Shown: positions 1 through 5,472, numbered from the stretch's first letter. The stretch is 8,927 nucleotides of DNA from Clostridia bacterium (GCA_017556565.1 JAFYMQ010000099.1:1-8927), one strand, 5' to 3'. The notes: generated from the letters alone by a model not told the origin. Program-made: numbers and translations.

Positions 1-618
1 CATCTGTACCCAGCTGTGTGCCATGGTACCTACTGCGGGCACGCCGAACTGTCTGTCGGACAGCACGCATGCGGTGCCGGCTGCACCTGCAATATACGCA
101 GCACGTGCGCCCAGTACCGCACCGTCGGCACCCTGCGCTCTGCGGGAGCCGAACTCCATGACGGCTCTGCCGTTTGCTGCGCGGACTATACGGCTGGACT
201 TGGTTGCGATAAGGCTCTGGTGGTTGATGGTCAAAAGCACCATGGTCTCAATAAACTGTGCCTGCATAACGGGGCCGCGAACGGTGACCAGAGGCTCACC
301 GGGGAATACGGGTGTGCCCTCGGGGATAGCCCACACGTCACACTCGAACTTGAAGTTGCGGATGTATTCCAAAAACTCCTCGCAGAAGCAGTTCTTGCTT
401 CTCAGGTATTCTATGTCCTCGTCACTGAAGGTCAGATTGCTCAGATAATCGCACAGCTGCTCAACACCGGCAACGATGGCATAGCCGCCTTTGTCGGGGA
501 TACGTCTGAAAAACATATCAAAATATGCTATACGATCGGCAAGACCGTTTTTGAGATAACCGTTTGCCATTGTAAACTCGTAGAAGTCAGTGAGCATCGT
601 CAGGTTTCTGTCTGTCAT
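1..618 (-). CDS. pncB: Nicotinate phosphoribosyltransferase, N-terminal 206 residues (runs off the left edge)
   Basis: This enzyme joins nicotinate to PRPP (ATP-assisted) to give nicotinate mononucleotide, the entry step of NAD salvage in the cytosol. The visible protein starts MTDRNLTMLTDFYEFTMANGY, the family's N-terminal signature, and continues through GYAIVAGVEQ, PEGTPVFPGEPLV (about residues 100-112), INHQSLIATKSSR and EFGSRRAQG. It ends inside GTMAHSW (about 197-203), whose His201 probably matches the transiently phosphorylated histidine of the family (assignment inferred by motif). Full-length relatives have roughly 480-490 residues, so more than half lies outside the window. The start is fixed by an AGGAGG at 628-633, nine bases upstream. 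The gene diverges from thrC and has its own promoter and a foldable leader. Identity is confident; the 3' end cannot be judged. Confidence 0.93.
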   Translation of the reverse strand, partial: MTDRNLTMLTDFYEFTMANGYLKNGLADRIAYFDMFFRRIPDKGGYAIVAGVEQLCDYLSNLTFSDEDIEYLRSKNCFCEEFLEYIRNFKFECDVWAIPEGTPVFPGEPLVTVRGPVMQAQFIETMVLLTINHQSLIATKSSRIVRAANGRAVMEFGSRRAQGADGAVLGARAAYIAGAAGTACVLSDRQFGVPAVGTMAHSWVQM

Positions 619-632
619 TTTGATTATCCTCC

Positions 633-683
633 TTGTTTGCCGATAATGGACAAAATGTGCTTTTGCTATTTTGCGACAAACAA
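633..683 (-). promoter_or_regulatory. Foldable 5' leader abutting the pncB ribosome binding site
   Basis: Read on the minus strand, 683-674 (UUGUUUGUCG) can pair with 642-633 (CGGCAAACAA) over ten positions with a single G-U. The next bases, 673-668 (CAAAAU), pair with 656-651 (AUUUUG), giving a nested second stem with an 11-base loop and an eight-base bulge at 650-643. The outer stem runs into the A residues of the AAGGAGG ribosome binding site (628-634), so folding could reduce ribosome access. I do not recognise a known riboswitch class. The sequence is AT-rich, so chance pairing is possible. Confidence 0.4.
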
Positions 684-708
684 ATTGTTTTTATATTTTC
701 CTAAGTAT

Positions 709-736
709 ATTATAGCACTTTTGAAAAAATTTGCAA
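709..736 (-). promoter_or_regulatory. pncB promoter
   Basis: On the minus strand there is a perfect TATAAT (+ strand 709-714) preceded by TGC, an extended -10. Sixteen bases upstream is TTGCAA (731-736), matching four of six -35 positions. The predicted transcript would carry a leader of about 85 bases. The -35 box lies only six bases from the -35 box of the divergent thrC promoter. Confidence 0.7.
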
Positions 737-742
737 TAACCC

Positions 743-771
743 TTGACAATAAAGGCTCAAAGTGCTATCAT
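743..771 (+). promoter_or_regulatory. thrC operon promoter
   Basis: A perfect -35 TTGACA (743-748), a 17-base spacer and a -10 TATCAT (766-771) preceded by TGC, an extended -10. The predicted leader before the thrC ATG at 804 is only about 25 bases. That leaves no room for a T-box or a threonine attenuator, so control, if any, would act on initiation. Confidence 0.75.
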
Positions 772-803
772 TACATCAATTTTTTCAATTGTGAGGTTTA
801 GCT

Positions 804-2048
804 ATGAATTATGTAAGTACACGCGACAGAGCCCGTTTTGCCGATGCTCAGGAGGCAGTACTCAAGGGTACGGCACCTGACGGGGGTCTGTTTACAATGG
901 ACATTCTGCCCTTGTTCTGGCAAGATGATATAAACAAGCTTTGCACCATGAGTTATCAGCAGGCAGCCGCATTTATCCTCAAGAGGTATCTTGTAGGCTA
1001 CCCCGAGCAGGAGCTTGAGGAGTACTGCAAGCTGGCATACAGCACGTTCTCCCATCCCGACGTAGCGCCTTTGGTCAAGCTCTCACGCAATCTCTATTCT
1101 CTGGAGCTTTTCCACGGCAAGACCTGCGCCTTCAAAGACGTTGCTCTGCAGCTGCTGCCCCATCTGATGGTATCTGCTGCCAAGCGCGAGGGCAAGATCC
1201 GCGAGACGGTCATTCTCACCGCAACTTCGGGCGATACGGGCAAAGCATCTCTGGAGGCTTTTGCCGACGTTGACGGCACCAGGATAGGTGTATTCTATCC
1301 TGACGGCGGCGTGTCTGACGTGCAGCGCCTGCAGATGACCACACAGAGCGGCGGCAACGTCAACGTATTTGCCATCGAGGGCAACTTTGACGATGCCCAG
1401 AGCGGTGTCAAGGCTATCTTTGCCGATACGGCTCTGCGTGAGCGTCTTATGGAGAGCGGTATTGCTCTGTCCAGCGCCAATTCCATCAACTGGGGCAGAC
1501 TGGCACCTCAGATAGTTTACTATTTTTGGTCTTATACCCGACTGCTCAACAGCGGGGAGATCAAAATGGGCGACAAGATCGACGTCTGCGTGCCTACGGG
1601 CAATTTCGGTAATATCCTTGCCGCATATATCGCAAAAAAGAGCGGCCTGCCCATAGAGCGTCTTATCTGCGCATCCAATGCCAACAACGTGCTGACAGAC
1701 TTCTTCAACACAGGTATTTATGACCGCAACCGCGATCTGCTCAAGACCGACTCGCCCTCTATGGATATTCTGGTCTCCTCCAACCTCGAGCGCCTGATAT
1801 TCATGCTGGCGGGAGATGACGTGACAAGAGAGCTTATGGCTCAGCTGTCAAAGACCGGCAGGTATGAAGCTCCCGCAGACCTGCGCAAAAAGATCGTTGA
1901 TGCAGGCTTCGGTGCTTTCTGTGCCGATGATGAAGAAGCATCCGGACAGATCAAAAAGACTTGGGAAGCCGTCGGATACCTGTGCGATACCCATACCGCA
2001 GTAGCATTGTGCGCCGCTCAAAAGCCGGCACAGCCGCCCGCCCCATGA
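804..2048 (+). CDS. thrC: Threonine synthase, main frame, truncated by a frameshift
   Basis: Threonine synthase converts O-phosphohomoserine to threonine with pyridoxal phosphate. The N-terminus MNYVSTRD...APDGGLF is the family start. HGKTCAFKD (104-112) carries the PLP lysine, Lys111. TATSGDTGKA (139-148) is the phosphate-binding loop, and PTGNFGNILAAY and DTHTAVAL are also family motifs. A GTGAGG ribosome binding site (791-796) lies seven bases before the ATG. After DTHTAVALCAAQ the frame drifts into PAQPPAP and stops at 2046-2048, giving 414 residues instead of about 491. The missing C-terminus, including the conserved TASPYKF, is encoded from about 2024 to 2278 one frame away. One extra base in the AAAA run at 2020-2023, or in the CCCC at 2041-2044, restores a 491-residue protein. 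The cause may be a real mutation, a sequence error or, less likely, -1 slippage at A-AAG. The gene heads a unit with the downstream ApgM-family gene. Confidence 0.9.
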   Translation: MNYVSTRDRARFADAQEAVLKGTAPDGGLFTMDILPLFWQDDINKLCTMSYQQAAAFILKRYLVGYPEQELEEYCKLAYSTFSHPDVAPLVKLSRNLYSLELFHGKTCAFKDVALQLLPHLMVSAAKREGKIRETVILTATSGDTGKASLEAFADVDGTRIGVFYPDGGVSDVQRLQMTTQSGGNVNVFAIEGNFDDAQSGVKAIFADTALRERLMESGIALSSANSINWGRLAPQIVYYFWSYTRLLNSGEIKMGDKIDVCVPTGNFGNILAAYIAKKSGLPIERLICASNANNVLTDFFNTGIYDRNRDLLKTDSPSMDILVSSNLERLIFMLAGDDVTRELMAQLSKTGRYEAPADLRKKIVDAGFGAFCADDEEASGQIKKTWEAVGYLCDTHTAVALCAAQKPAQPPAP

Positions 2049-2278
2049 TAGTTGCCGCCACCGCATCTCCCTACAAGTTCGCGCCCGCCGTGCTCGAGGC
2101 GCTGACAGGGGAGAAGGTGACTGACGGTCAGCAGGCTATCTGCAGACTCGAAGAGACAACGGGCACCAAAGCACCCCGTCAGCTTGCCGAACTGTTCAGC
2201 AAAACCGAGCGCTTCAATACAGTTATAGCCAAGCAGCAGATGTCCGACTCGGTAGAAAACTGGATCAACACAAAATAA
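2025..2278 (+). pseudogene. thrC: C-terminal part of threonine synthase in the -1 frame
   Basis: Relative to 804-2048 this reading frame is shifted by -1. It encodes the rest of the protein, AGTAARPMIVAATASPYKF followed by about 70 residues ending in ENWINTK. TASPYKF is a conserved threonine synthase motif, so the piece belongs to the same gene rather than to a separate one. An ATG at 2045-2047 overlaps the upstream stop (ATGA), which would allow a 77-residue peptide by reinitiation, but no ribosome binding site is visible before it. The piece probably has no independent function; it marks a frame-disrupted thrC. Confidence 0.85.
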
Positions 2279-2302
2279 CCATCTCAAACAGGAACTGATA
2301 AT

Positions 2303-3523
2303 ATGAAATACGTAATTTTTCTGGCAGACGGCATGGCGGATACGCCAAACGCCGCACTGCACAACAAAACACCCCTCGAAACCGCCGTCCACCCCAATCT
2401 TGACCGACTGGCAAGAGAGGGATATTTCGGCCTTGCCAAAACCGTGCCCGACGGTATGCCCGCAGGCAGCGACACCGCAAACCTGTCGGTATTCGGCTAC
2501 GACCCCACCGTCTGCTACTCGGGACGCTCGCCCCTTGAGGCGGTCAGTATGGGCATTACTCTTGCTGACACCGACGTTACCTACCGCTGCAATCTGGTCA
2601 CCCTCAGCGATGCCGCAAATATCGAAGATGCCGTTATGATGGACTACAGCGCAGGCGAGATCGACTCCGACAGCGCCCGCGAGCTGATCGAATGGGCGCA
2701 GCAGGAGCTTGCACATCTTGGTGTCAGACTCTATCCCGGCGTGTCTTACCGCAACTGCCTGCTTGTCCCCAACGGCGACAGAGGCGGCGAGCAGACCCCG
2801 CCCCATGACCTGTCCCTCAAGCCTGTCCGCGGCAAGCTGCCCGCAGGCGCCAACAGTGAGCTGCTCAGACGCATCAGCGAGTGGTCGTATCGCGAGCTTA
2901 AAAATCACCCCATCAACCGCTGGCGCGCCAAGTACAACAAGCCCGTCGCAAACTGCATGTGGTTCTGGGGCGAGGGCACTAAACCCGATATGCAGACCTA
3001 TCGCGACAAGTTCGGCATTGAGCGCGGCGCGGTTATATCGGCAGTCGATCTGATCCAGGGCATCGGAAAGTGTGCAGGACTGGATGTTATCAAGGTCGAG
3101 GGCGCAACGGGCAACTATACCACAGATTTTGCAGCCAAGGGCAAAGCCGCCATAGACGCATTCAAAAACGGCGCAGAGTTTGTCTATATCCATGTGGAAG
3201 CACCCGATGAGTGCGGCCATCACGGTCAGGTAAAAGAAAAGGTCTGGAGCATCGAGCAGATAGACGAAAAGGTCATAGCACCCGTGCTTGAGTATCTTGA
3301 CTCTGCAGGCGAGCCCTACGCAGCGCTTGCAATGCCCGACCATCCCACACCCCTTGATATCCGTACCCACTCGCCCGAGCCTGTACCTTTTGCGCTGTAT
3401 TTCAGCGACGGCAGACTGGGCGCATCGGGTGCAGAATGCTACACCGAAGCTGCCGCCGCGGCAACCGGCGTATTCGAGGCAAAAGCCCACAGGCTGATGC
3501 AGATCATGTGCTCCAAATCCTGA
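2303..3523 (+). CDS. apgM: ApgM-family phosphoglycerate mutase-like protein, candidate homoserine kinase
   Basis: A 406-residue member of the alkaline phosphatase superfamily, of the archaeal-type cofactor-independent phosphoglycerate mutase family. Visible landmarks are the metal-binding LADGMAD (Asp9), the nucleophile motif PAGSDTANLSVFGYDP (Ser56), WFWGEG (220-225), HVEAPDECGHHG (Asp302, His306/307) and DHPTPLDIRTHS (Asp346, His347, His356), so the metal site looks intact. Bacterial members that sit beside hom or thrC have been proposed to phosphorylate homoserine where ThrB is absent. Here the gene lies 24 bases after thrC with an AGGA (2290-2293), so a role supplying O-phosphohomoserine is the better inference, with glycolytic mutase the alternative. 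No ThrB or homoserine dehydrogenase gene is in the window. The unit ends at the terminator just downstream. Confidence 0.88.
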   Translation: MKYVIFLADGMADTPNAALHNKTPLETAVHPNLDRLAREGYFGLAKTVPDGMPAGSDTANLSVFGYDPTVCYSGRSPLEAVSMGITLADTDVTYRCNLVTLSDAANIEDAVMMDYSAGEIDSDSARELIEWAQQELAHLGVRLYPGVSYRNCLLVPNGDRGGEQTPPHDLSLKPVRGKLPAGANSELLRRISEWSYRELKNHPINRWRAKYNKPVANCMWFWGEGTKPDMQTYRDKFGIERGAVISAVDLIQGIGKCAGLDVIKVEGATGNYTTDFAAKGKAAIDAFKNGAEFVYIHVEAPDECGHHGQVKEKVWSIEQIDEKVIAPVLEYLDSAGEPYAALAMPDHPTPLDIRTHSPEPVPFALYFSDGRLGASGAECYTEAAAAATGVFEAKAHRLMQIMCSKS

Positions 3524-3543
3524 TAAAAACTACAGAATATGCA

Positions 3544-3579
3544 AGAAACCCTGTTCCGCTTGTGCAGAACAGGGTTTCT
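3544..3579. terminator. Terminator between the converging threonine unit and relP
   Basis: A perfect 13-bp inverted repeat, AGAAACCCTGTTC (3544-3556) and GAACAGGGTTTCT (3567-3579), with a ten-base loop that can form two further pairs. It lies 20 bases after the apgM stop. The plus-strand tail (TTTCTCGTTT) is only moderately U-rich. It probably serves both converging transcripts. Confidence 0.75.
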
Positions 3580-3622
3580 CGTTTGGGGAAAGAAAAAAGA
3601 GATAGTAAGATTTGACAAATGC

Positions 3623-4318
3623 TTACATATAATGGCAGCCGGTTTGCTTGCCCAGTTTGTCCATGCGCGCATCCAGCTCTGCGCTCAGCATGGCACACCT
3701 GAGCAGCTCCTGCGCCATTTCATCGGTAAAGGACGTGTCCTTTTTGTACCGCATCTGATGCTCCAGACTTGCCCATGAGTCCATGGATATGGTGCGAAGC
3801 TGCACCTCTACCCGCATGACCTTCTTTTCGTGGGCAAGAAATATAGGCACGGTCACAATAAGATGCAGGCTTCGGTAGCCGTTTGGCTTGGGATTTTGGA
3901 TATAATCCTTTTTGCGCACCAGTGTGACGTCGTCCTGCTTGAGCAGTGCATCGGCAAGCATGTACACGTCGCTTTGAAAAGCGCATATCACACGCACACC
4001 CGCAACATCGGACAGATTTTCTTCGAGAGAGGACAGACTGATCTCCTTGTCCATGCGTCTCAGTTTTTCGATGATGCTGTAGGGCTTTTTGAGCCGCGCC
4101 TTGACGCTGCTGATTGGGTTGCGGTCAAGCTTGAGTGAGTATTCGGTGTTGAGCACGTTAAACTTGGTCTCAACCTCCATCATGGCACATTTGTAATATG
4201 CCATCAGCCGCGCAAAATCACTGCCGTTGACCTTTGCCCACTGAAGCATCTCGGTGCTCAGAAGTGTCTCAAGTCTGCTGTCTGACGGATTCTCCGGATA
4301 AAAAGTATTTTCACTCAT
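3623..4318 (-). CDS. relP: RelP-type small alarmone synthetase (GTP pyrophosphokinase)
   Basis: Transfers pyrophosphate from ATP to GDP or GTP to make (p)ppGpp. The 231-residue protein is a stand-alone synthetase domain with no hydrolase, TGS or ACT domain. Motifs in order: KARLKKPYSIIEK (73-85, ATP-binding loop), DVAGVRVIC (Asp104, metal), KDYIQNPKPNGYRSLHL (137-153, nucleotide-binding loop), VEVQLRT (Glu171, catalytic) and WASLEHQM (182-189). The stretch YIQNPKPNGYRSLHLI and the N-terminal TKFNVLNTEYSL match the RelP/YwaC group better than RelQ (judged from memory of those sequences). The ATG follows AAAGGAG (4326-4332) at seven bases. It lies 94 bases downstream of birA on the same strand. 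The leader contains a repeat able to mask this ribosome binding site on longer transcripts. Confidence 0.92.
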   Translation of the reverse strand: MSENTFYPENPSDSRLETLLSTEMLQWAKVNGSDFARLMAYYKCAMMEVETKFNVLNTEYSLKLDRNPISSVKARLKKPYSIIEKLRRMDKEISLSSLEENLSDVAGVRVICAFQSDVYMLADALLKQDDVTLVRKKDYIQNPKPNGYRSLHLIVTVPIFLAHEKKVMRVEVQLRTISMDSWASLEHQMRYKKDTSFTDEMAQELLRCAMLSAELDARMDKLGKQTGCHYM

Positions 4319-4325
4319 AACAAAA

Positions 4326-4361
4326 CTCCTTTACCTGATATTATGATACCCGATAAAGGAG
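4326..4361 (-). promoter_or_regulatory. Inverted repeat able to mask the relP ribosome binding site
   Basis: CTCCTTTA (4326-4333) and TAAAGGAG (4354-4361) are a perfect 8-bp inverted repeat with a 20-base loop. On the relP transcript the 3' arm is the ribosome binding site itself (AAAGGAG) and the 5' arm is its exact complement. A transcript reading through from birA would contain both arms. A transcript from the candidate promoter inside the repeat would contain only the 3' arm. Confidence 0.5.
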
Positions 4362-4371
4362 CTTATTTCAT
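4343..4371 (-). promoter_or_regulatory. Candidate relP promoter
   Basis: On the minus strand, ATGAAA (+ strand 4366-4371, four of six -35 positions), a 17-base spacer and TATCAT (4343-4348, five of six -10 positions). Initiation would fall near 4336, giving a leader of about 18 bases. The match is moderate, and readthrough from birA is the alternative source of relP mRNA. Confidence 0.4.
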
Positions 4372-4412
4372 CACGAAACAGTGACCGATGTATGAACTTT
4401 TTGAAAATGCCG

Positions 4413-5144
4413 TTATCCCATAACGATGCGTATCTCTCCGCTGTCGAGAGCGTGAGTCTGACCGAGCTCGTCCTCGATAACAAGCCTGCCGCGCTCGTCT
4501 ATATCCACAGCGCGGGCGCGCTTGAGTGTGCCGTTTTGGGTATAGTCGACAGTTTTGCCGATGAGTATGCTGTGGCGGCGATACTCTTCCATACAGCTGC
4601 GTTCACCGCCGCTTATCATGTCGGCAAGCTCTGTGAATATCCCGGCGGCAAGCTGGGAGGGATCGATACTTTTGCCCAGACTTCCCGCACCCGGCAGATC
4701 GGCAGGGAAGACCTCTGTGGTCATATTGATGCCGATGCCCACAATGACTCTGTCCGAGTCAGCCTCGGTGAGTATGCCTGCGATCTTTTTGCCCTCAAGA
4801 TACAGATCGTTGACCCACTTGATGCCCGCGGATATATTGCACAGCCTGTCGATTGCACGGGCTGCTGCAACAGCCGCCGCCGCCGTCAGCGAGAACTCAT
4901 AAGCCTGCATGGGAGTCATAGGCAGAACTATGCTCATGTACAGTCCGGTATCGGTGGGGGAGTAGAAGGTGTGTCCCTGCCTGCCGCGCCCCGCGGTCTG
5001 TGCCCGTGCACAGATAATGCCCAGAGACATAGTTTTGTCCTCTTTTGCCCGCGTGTTGGTCGAATCAACGACGTCATAGACATAAACCTCCGCATCGGCA
5101 TAAGCAGGGGATATGAGATTTTTGATCTTTTCGGCACTAAGCAT
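4413..5144 (-). CDS. birA: Biotin--[acetyl-CoA carboxylase] ligase, monofunctional (no DNA-binding domain)
   Basis: Activates biotin as biotinyl-AMP and attaches it to the lysine of biotin carboxyl carrier domains. At 243 residues it is catalytic and C-terminal domain only: DVVDSTNTRAKE (24-35) lies near the N-terminus, where the bifunctional E. coli BirA (about 320 residues) has an extra winged helix. Motifs: GRGRQG (52-57, adenylate loop), TGLYMSIVLP, KWVNDLYLEGKKIAGILTE (109-127, with the likely biotin-binding Lys120), VGIGINM, and a C-terminal SH3-like part ending GEIRIVMG. The ATG at 5142-5144 is preceded by AAGGCGGTG (5150-5158 on the + strand), close to AAGGAGGTG at suitable spacing. 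It has its own promoter, and no hairpin separates it from relP, so some co-transcription is possible. As a group I ligase it should not repress biotin genes. Confidence 0.95.
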   Translation of the reverse strand: MLSAEKIKNLISPAYADAEVYVYDVVDSTNTRAKEDKTMSLGIICARAQTAGRGRQGHTFYSPTDTGLYMSIVLPMTPMQAYEFSLTAAAAVAAARAIDRLCNISAGIKWVNDLYLEGKKIAGILTEADSDRVIVGIGINMTTEVFPADLPGAGSLGKSIDPSQLAAGIFTELADMISGGERSCMEEYRRHSILIGKTVDYTQNGTLKRARAVDIDERGRLVIEDELGQTHALDSGEIRIVMG

Positions 5145-5178
5145 CCTCTCACCGCCTTGGCACTATGTTATCATACTG

Positions 5179-5206
5179 ATTATAACAGAGATTAAGAATA
5201 ATTCAA
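5179..5206 (-). promoter_or_regulatory. birA promoter
   Basis: On the minus strand, TTGAAT (+ strand 5201-5206), a 16-base spacer and a perfect TATAAT (5179-5184) preceded by TGT, an extended -10. Initiation is expected near 5172, about 28 bases before the birA ATG. Confidence 0.7.
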
Positions 5207-5215
5207 TGAAAACGC

Positions 5216-5228
5216 GATGATAATCATC
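5216..5228. repeat. 13-bp palindrome upstream of the birA promoter
   Basis: GATGAT-A-ATCATC is a perfect palindrome with a single central base, lying ten bases upstream of the birA -35 box. Its spacing and bases loosely resemble the TGATAATnATTATCA consensus of Fur-family boxes (11 of 14 informative positions). It could be an activator or repressor site; the regulator is unknown. Confidence 0.4.
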
Positions 5229-5242
5229 ACTTTGCAACGAAC

Positions 5243-5272
5243 AAAAAAACGACAGGCACAAAGCCTGTCGTT
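5243..5272 (-). terminator. Intrinsic terminator of the tRNA-Gly gene
   Basis: A perfect 10-bp stem, AACGACAGGC (5248-5257) and GCCTGTCGTT (5263-5272), with a five-base loop, followed on the minus strand by seven Ts (5249-5243). It starts three bases after the encoded CCA end of the tRNA, so transcription stops directly behind the tRNA. Confidence 0.88.
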
Positions 5273-5275
5273 ATT

Positions 5276-5351
5276 TGGAGCGGATTACGAGACTCGAACT
5301 CGCTACCTCCACCTTGGCAAGGTGGCGCTCTACCAGATGAGCTAAATCCGC
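5276..5351 (-). tRNA. tRNA-Gly (anticodon GCC)
   Basis: Read on the minus strand, a 76-base cloverleaf: acceptor stem GCGGATT/AATCCGC, D-arm GCTC...GAGC, anticodon arm CCACC-TTGCCAA-GGTGG with anticodon GCC (reads GGC and GGU glycine codons), a five-base variable loop, and T-arm GCGAG-TTCGAGT-CTCGT. The discriminator base is U, as usual for bacterial tRNA-Gly, and the 3' CCA is encoded. It stands alone between a consensus promoter and a terminator, not in a tRNA cluster. No sign of an integrated element is visible at its 3' end. Confidence 0.97.
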
Positions 5352-5365
5352 ATCAACAGTTTTGA

Positions 5366-5394
5366 ATTATACACGATAAACTCTTGTTTGTCAA
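5366..5394 (-). promoter_or_regulatory. Consensus promoter of the tRNA-Gly gene
   Basis: On the minus strand, a perfect TTGACA (+ strand 5389-5394), a 17-base spacer and a perfect TATAAT (5366-5371), 14 bases before the mature tRNA 5' end. A/T tracts upstream (5398-5413) could act as an UP element. This fits strong constitutive transcription of a stable RNA. Confidence 0.9.
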
Positions 5395-5397
5395 CAC

Positions 5398-5409
5398 TTT
5401 TTCGAAAAA
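5398..5409. repeat. AT-rich palindrome midway between divergent -35 boxes
   Basis: TTTTTCGAAAAA is a perfect 12-bp palindrome. Its centre (5403.5) falls midway between the tRNA-Gly -35 box (5389-5394) and the -35 box of the divergent deaminase gene (5414-5419). It may simply provide A-tract UP elements to both promoters. Confidence 0.45.
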
Positions 5410-5413
5410 AATA

Positions 5414-5442
5414 TTGAAAAACTTTGCAAGATATTATAGAAT
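5414..5442 (+). promoter_or_regulatory. Promoter of the deoxycytidylate deaminase gene
   Basis: TTGAAA (5414-5419, five of six), a 17-base spacer and TAGAAT (5437-5442, five of six). Initiation would be near 5449, leaving a leader of about 24 bases before the ATG at 5473. Confidence 0.6.
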
Positions 5443-5446
5443 ATAT

Positions 5447-5460
5447 CCAAACCTGTTTGG
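5447..5460 (+). repeat. Inverted repeat at the deaminase transcription start and ribosome binding site
   Basis: CCAAAC-CT-GTTTGG gives six-base arms that begin about where transcription should start and overlap the first two bases of the GGGAG ribosome binding site (5459-5463). As DNA it could be an operator over the +1 region. As RNA a CCAAA/UUUGG hairpin with a four-base loop could form at the 5' end. Confidence 0.4.
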
Positions 5461-5463
5461 GAG
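5459..5463 (+). promoter_or_regulatory. Ribosome binding site that decides the deaminase start
   Basis: GGGAG ends directly against the upstream ATG (5464) but is nine bases from the in-frame ATG at 5473. This favours the downstream start and a protein three residues shorter. Confidence 0.7.
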
Positions 5464-5472
5464 ATGAATACA

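Larger units (their letters stand above)
709..771. repeat. Inverted repeat covering both divergent -10 regions
   Basis: The left arm ATTATAGCACTTT (709-721) and the right arm AAAGTGCTATCAT (759-771) are inverted copies matching at 12 of 13 positions, with centres 50 bp apart. Each arm contains the -10 box and the seven bases upstream of it for one of the two divergent promoters. It may be a paired operator or only two similar extended -10 elements. Confidence 0.5.

Noticed and set aside
678..690. AAACAA-A-TTGTTT palindrome in the pncB leader as an operator
   Set aside because: Very AT-rich and partly explained by the leader pairing arm; too weak to call on its own.
16..801. A 261-codon plus-strand open frame at the left edge
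   Set aside because: It lies opposite pncB, and its downstream part runs through the AT-rich promoter region. No domain or ribosome binding site supports it.
772..803. T-box, leader peptide or attenuator before thrC
   Set aside because: The leader is only about 25 bases with no terminator hairpin or run of Thr codons.
2018..3490. A 490-codon open frame on the minus strand opposite the ApgM-family gene
   Set aside because: It is antisense to a gene with intact catalytic motifs, has no family resemblance and is rich in Cys, Gly and Ala as expected for a shadow of GC-rich third positions.
4392..5195. A 267-codon plus-strand open frame opposite birA
   Set aside because: The opposite strand encodes a complete biotin ligase with all motifs; this frame shows none.
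5276..5351. tRNA-Gly as an integration site for a mobile element
   Set aside because: No integrase gene or repeated tRNA 3' end was seen in the window; a terminator follows the tRNA directly.
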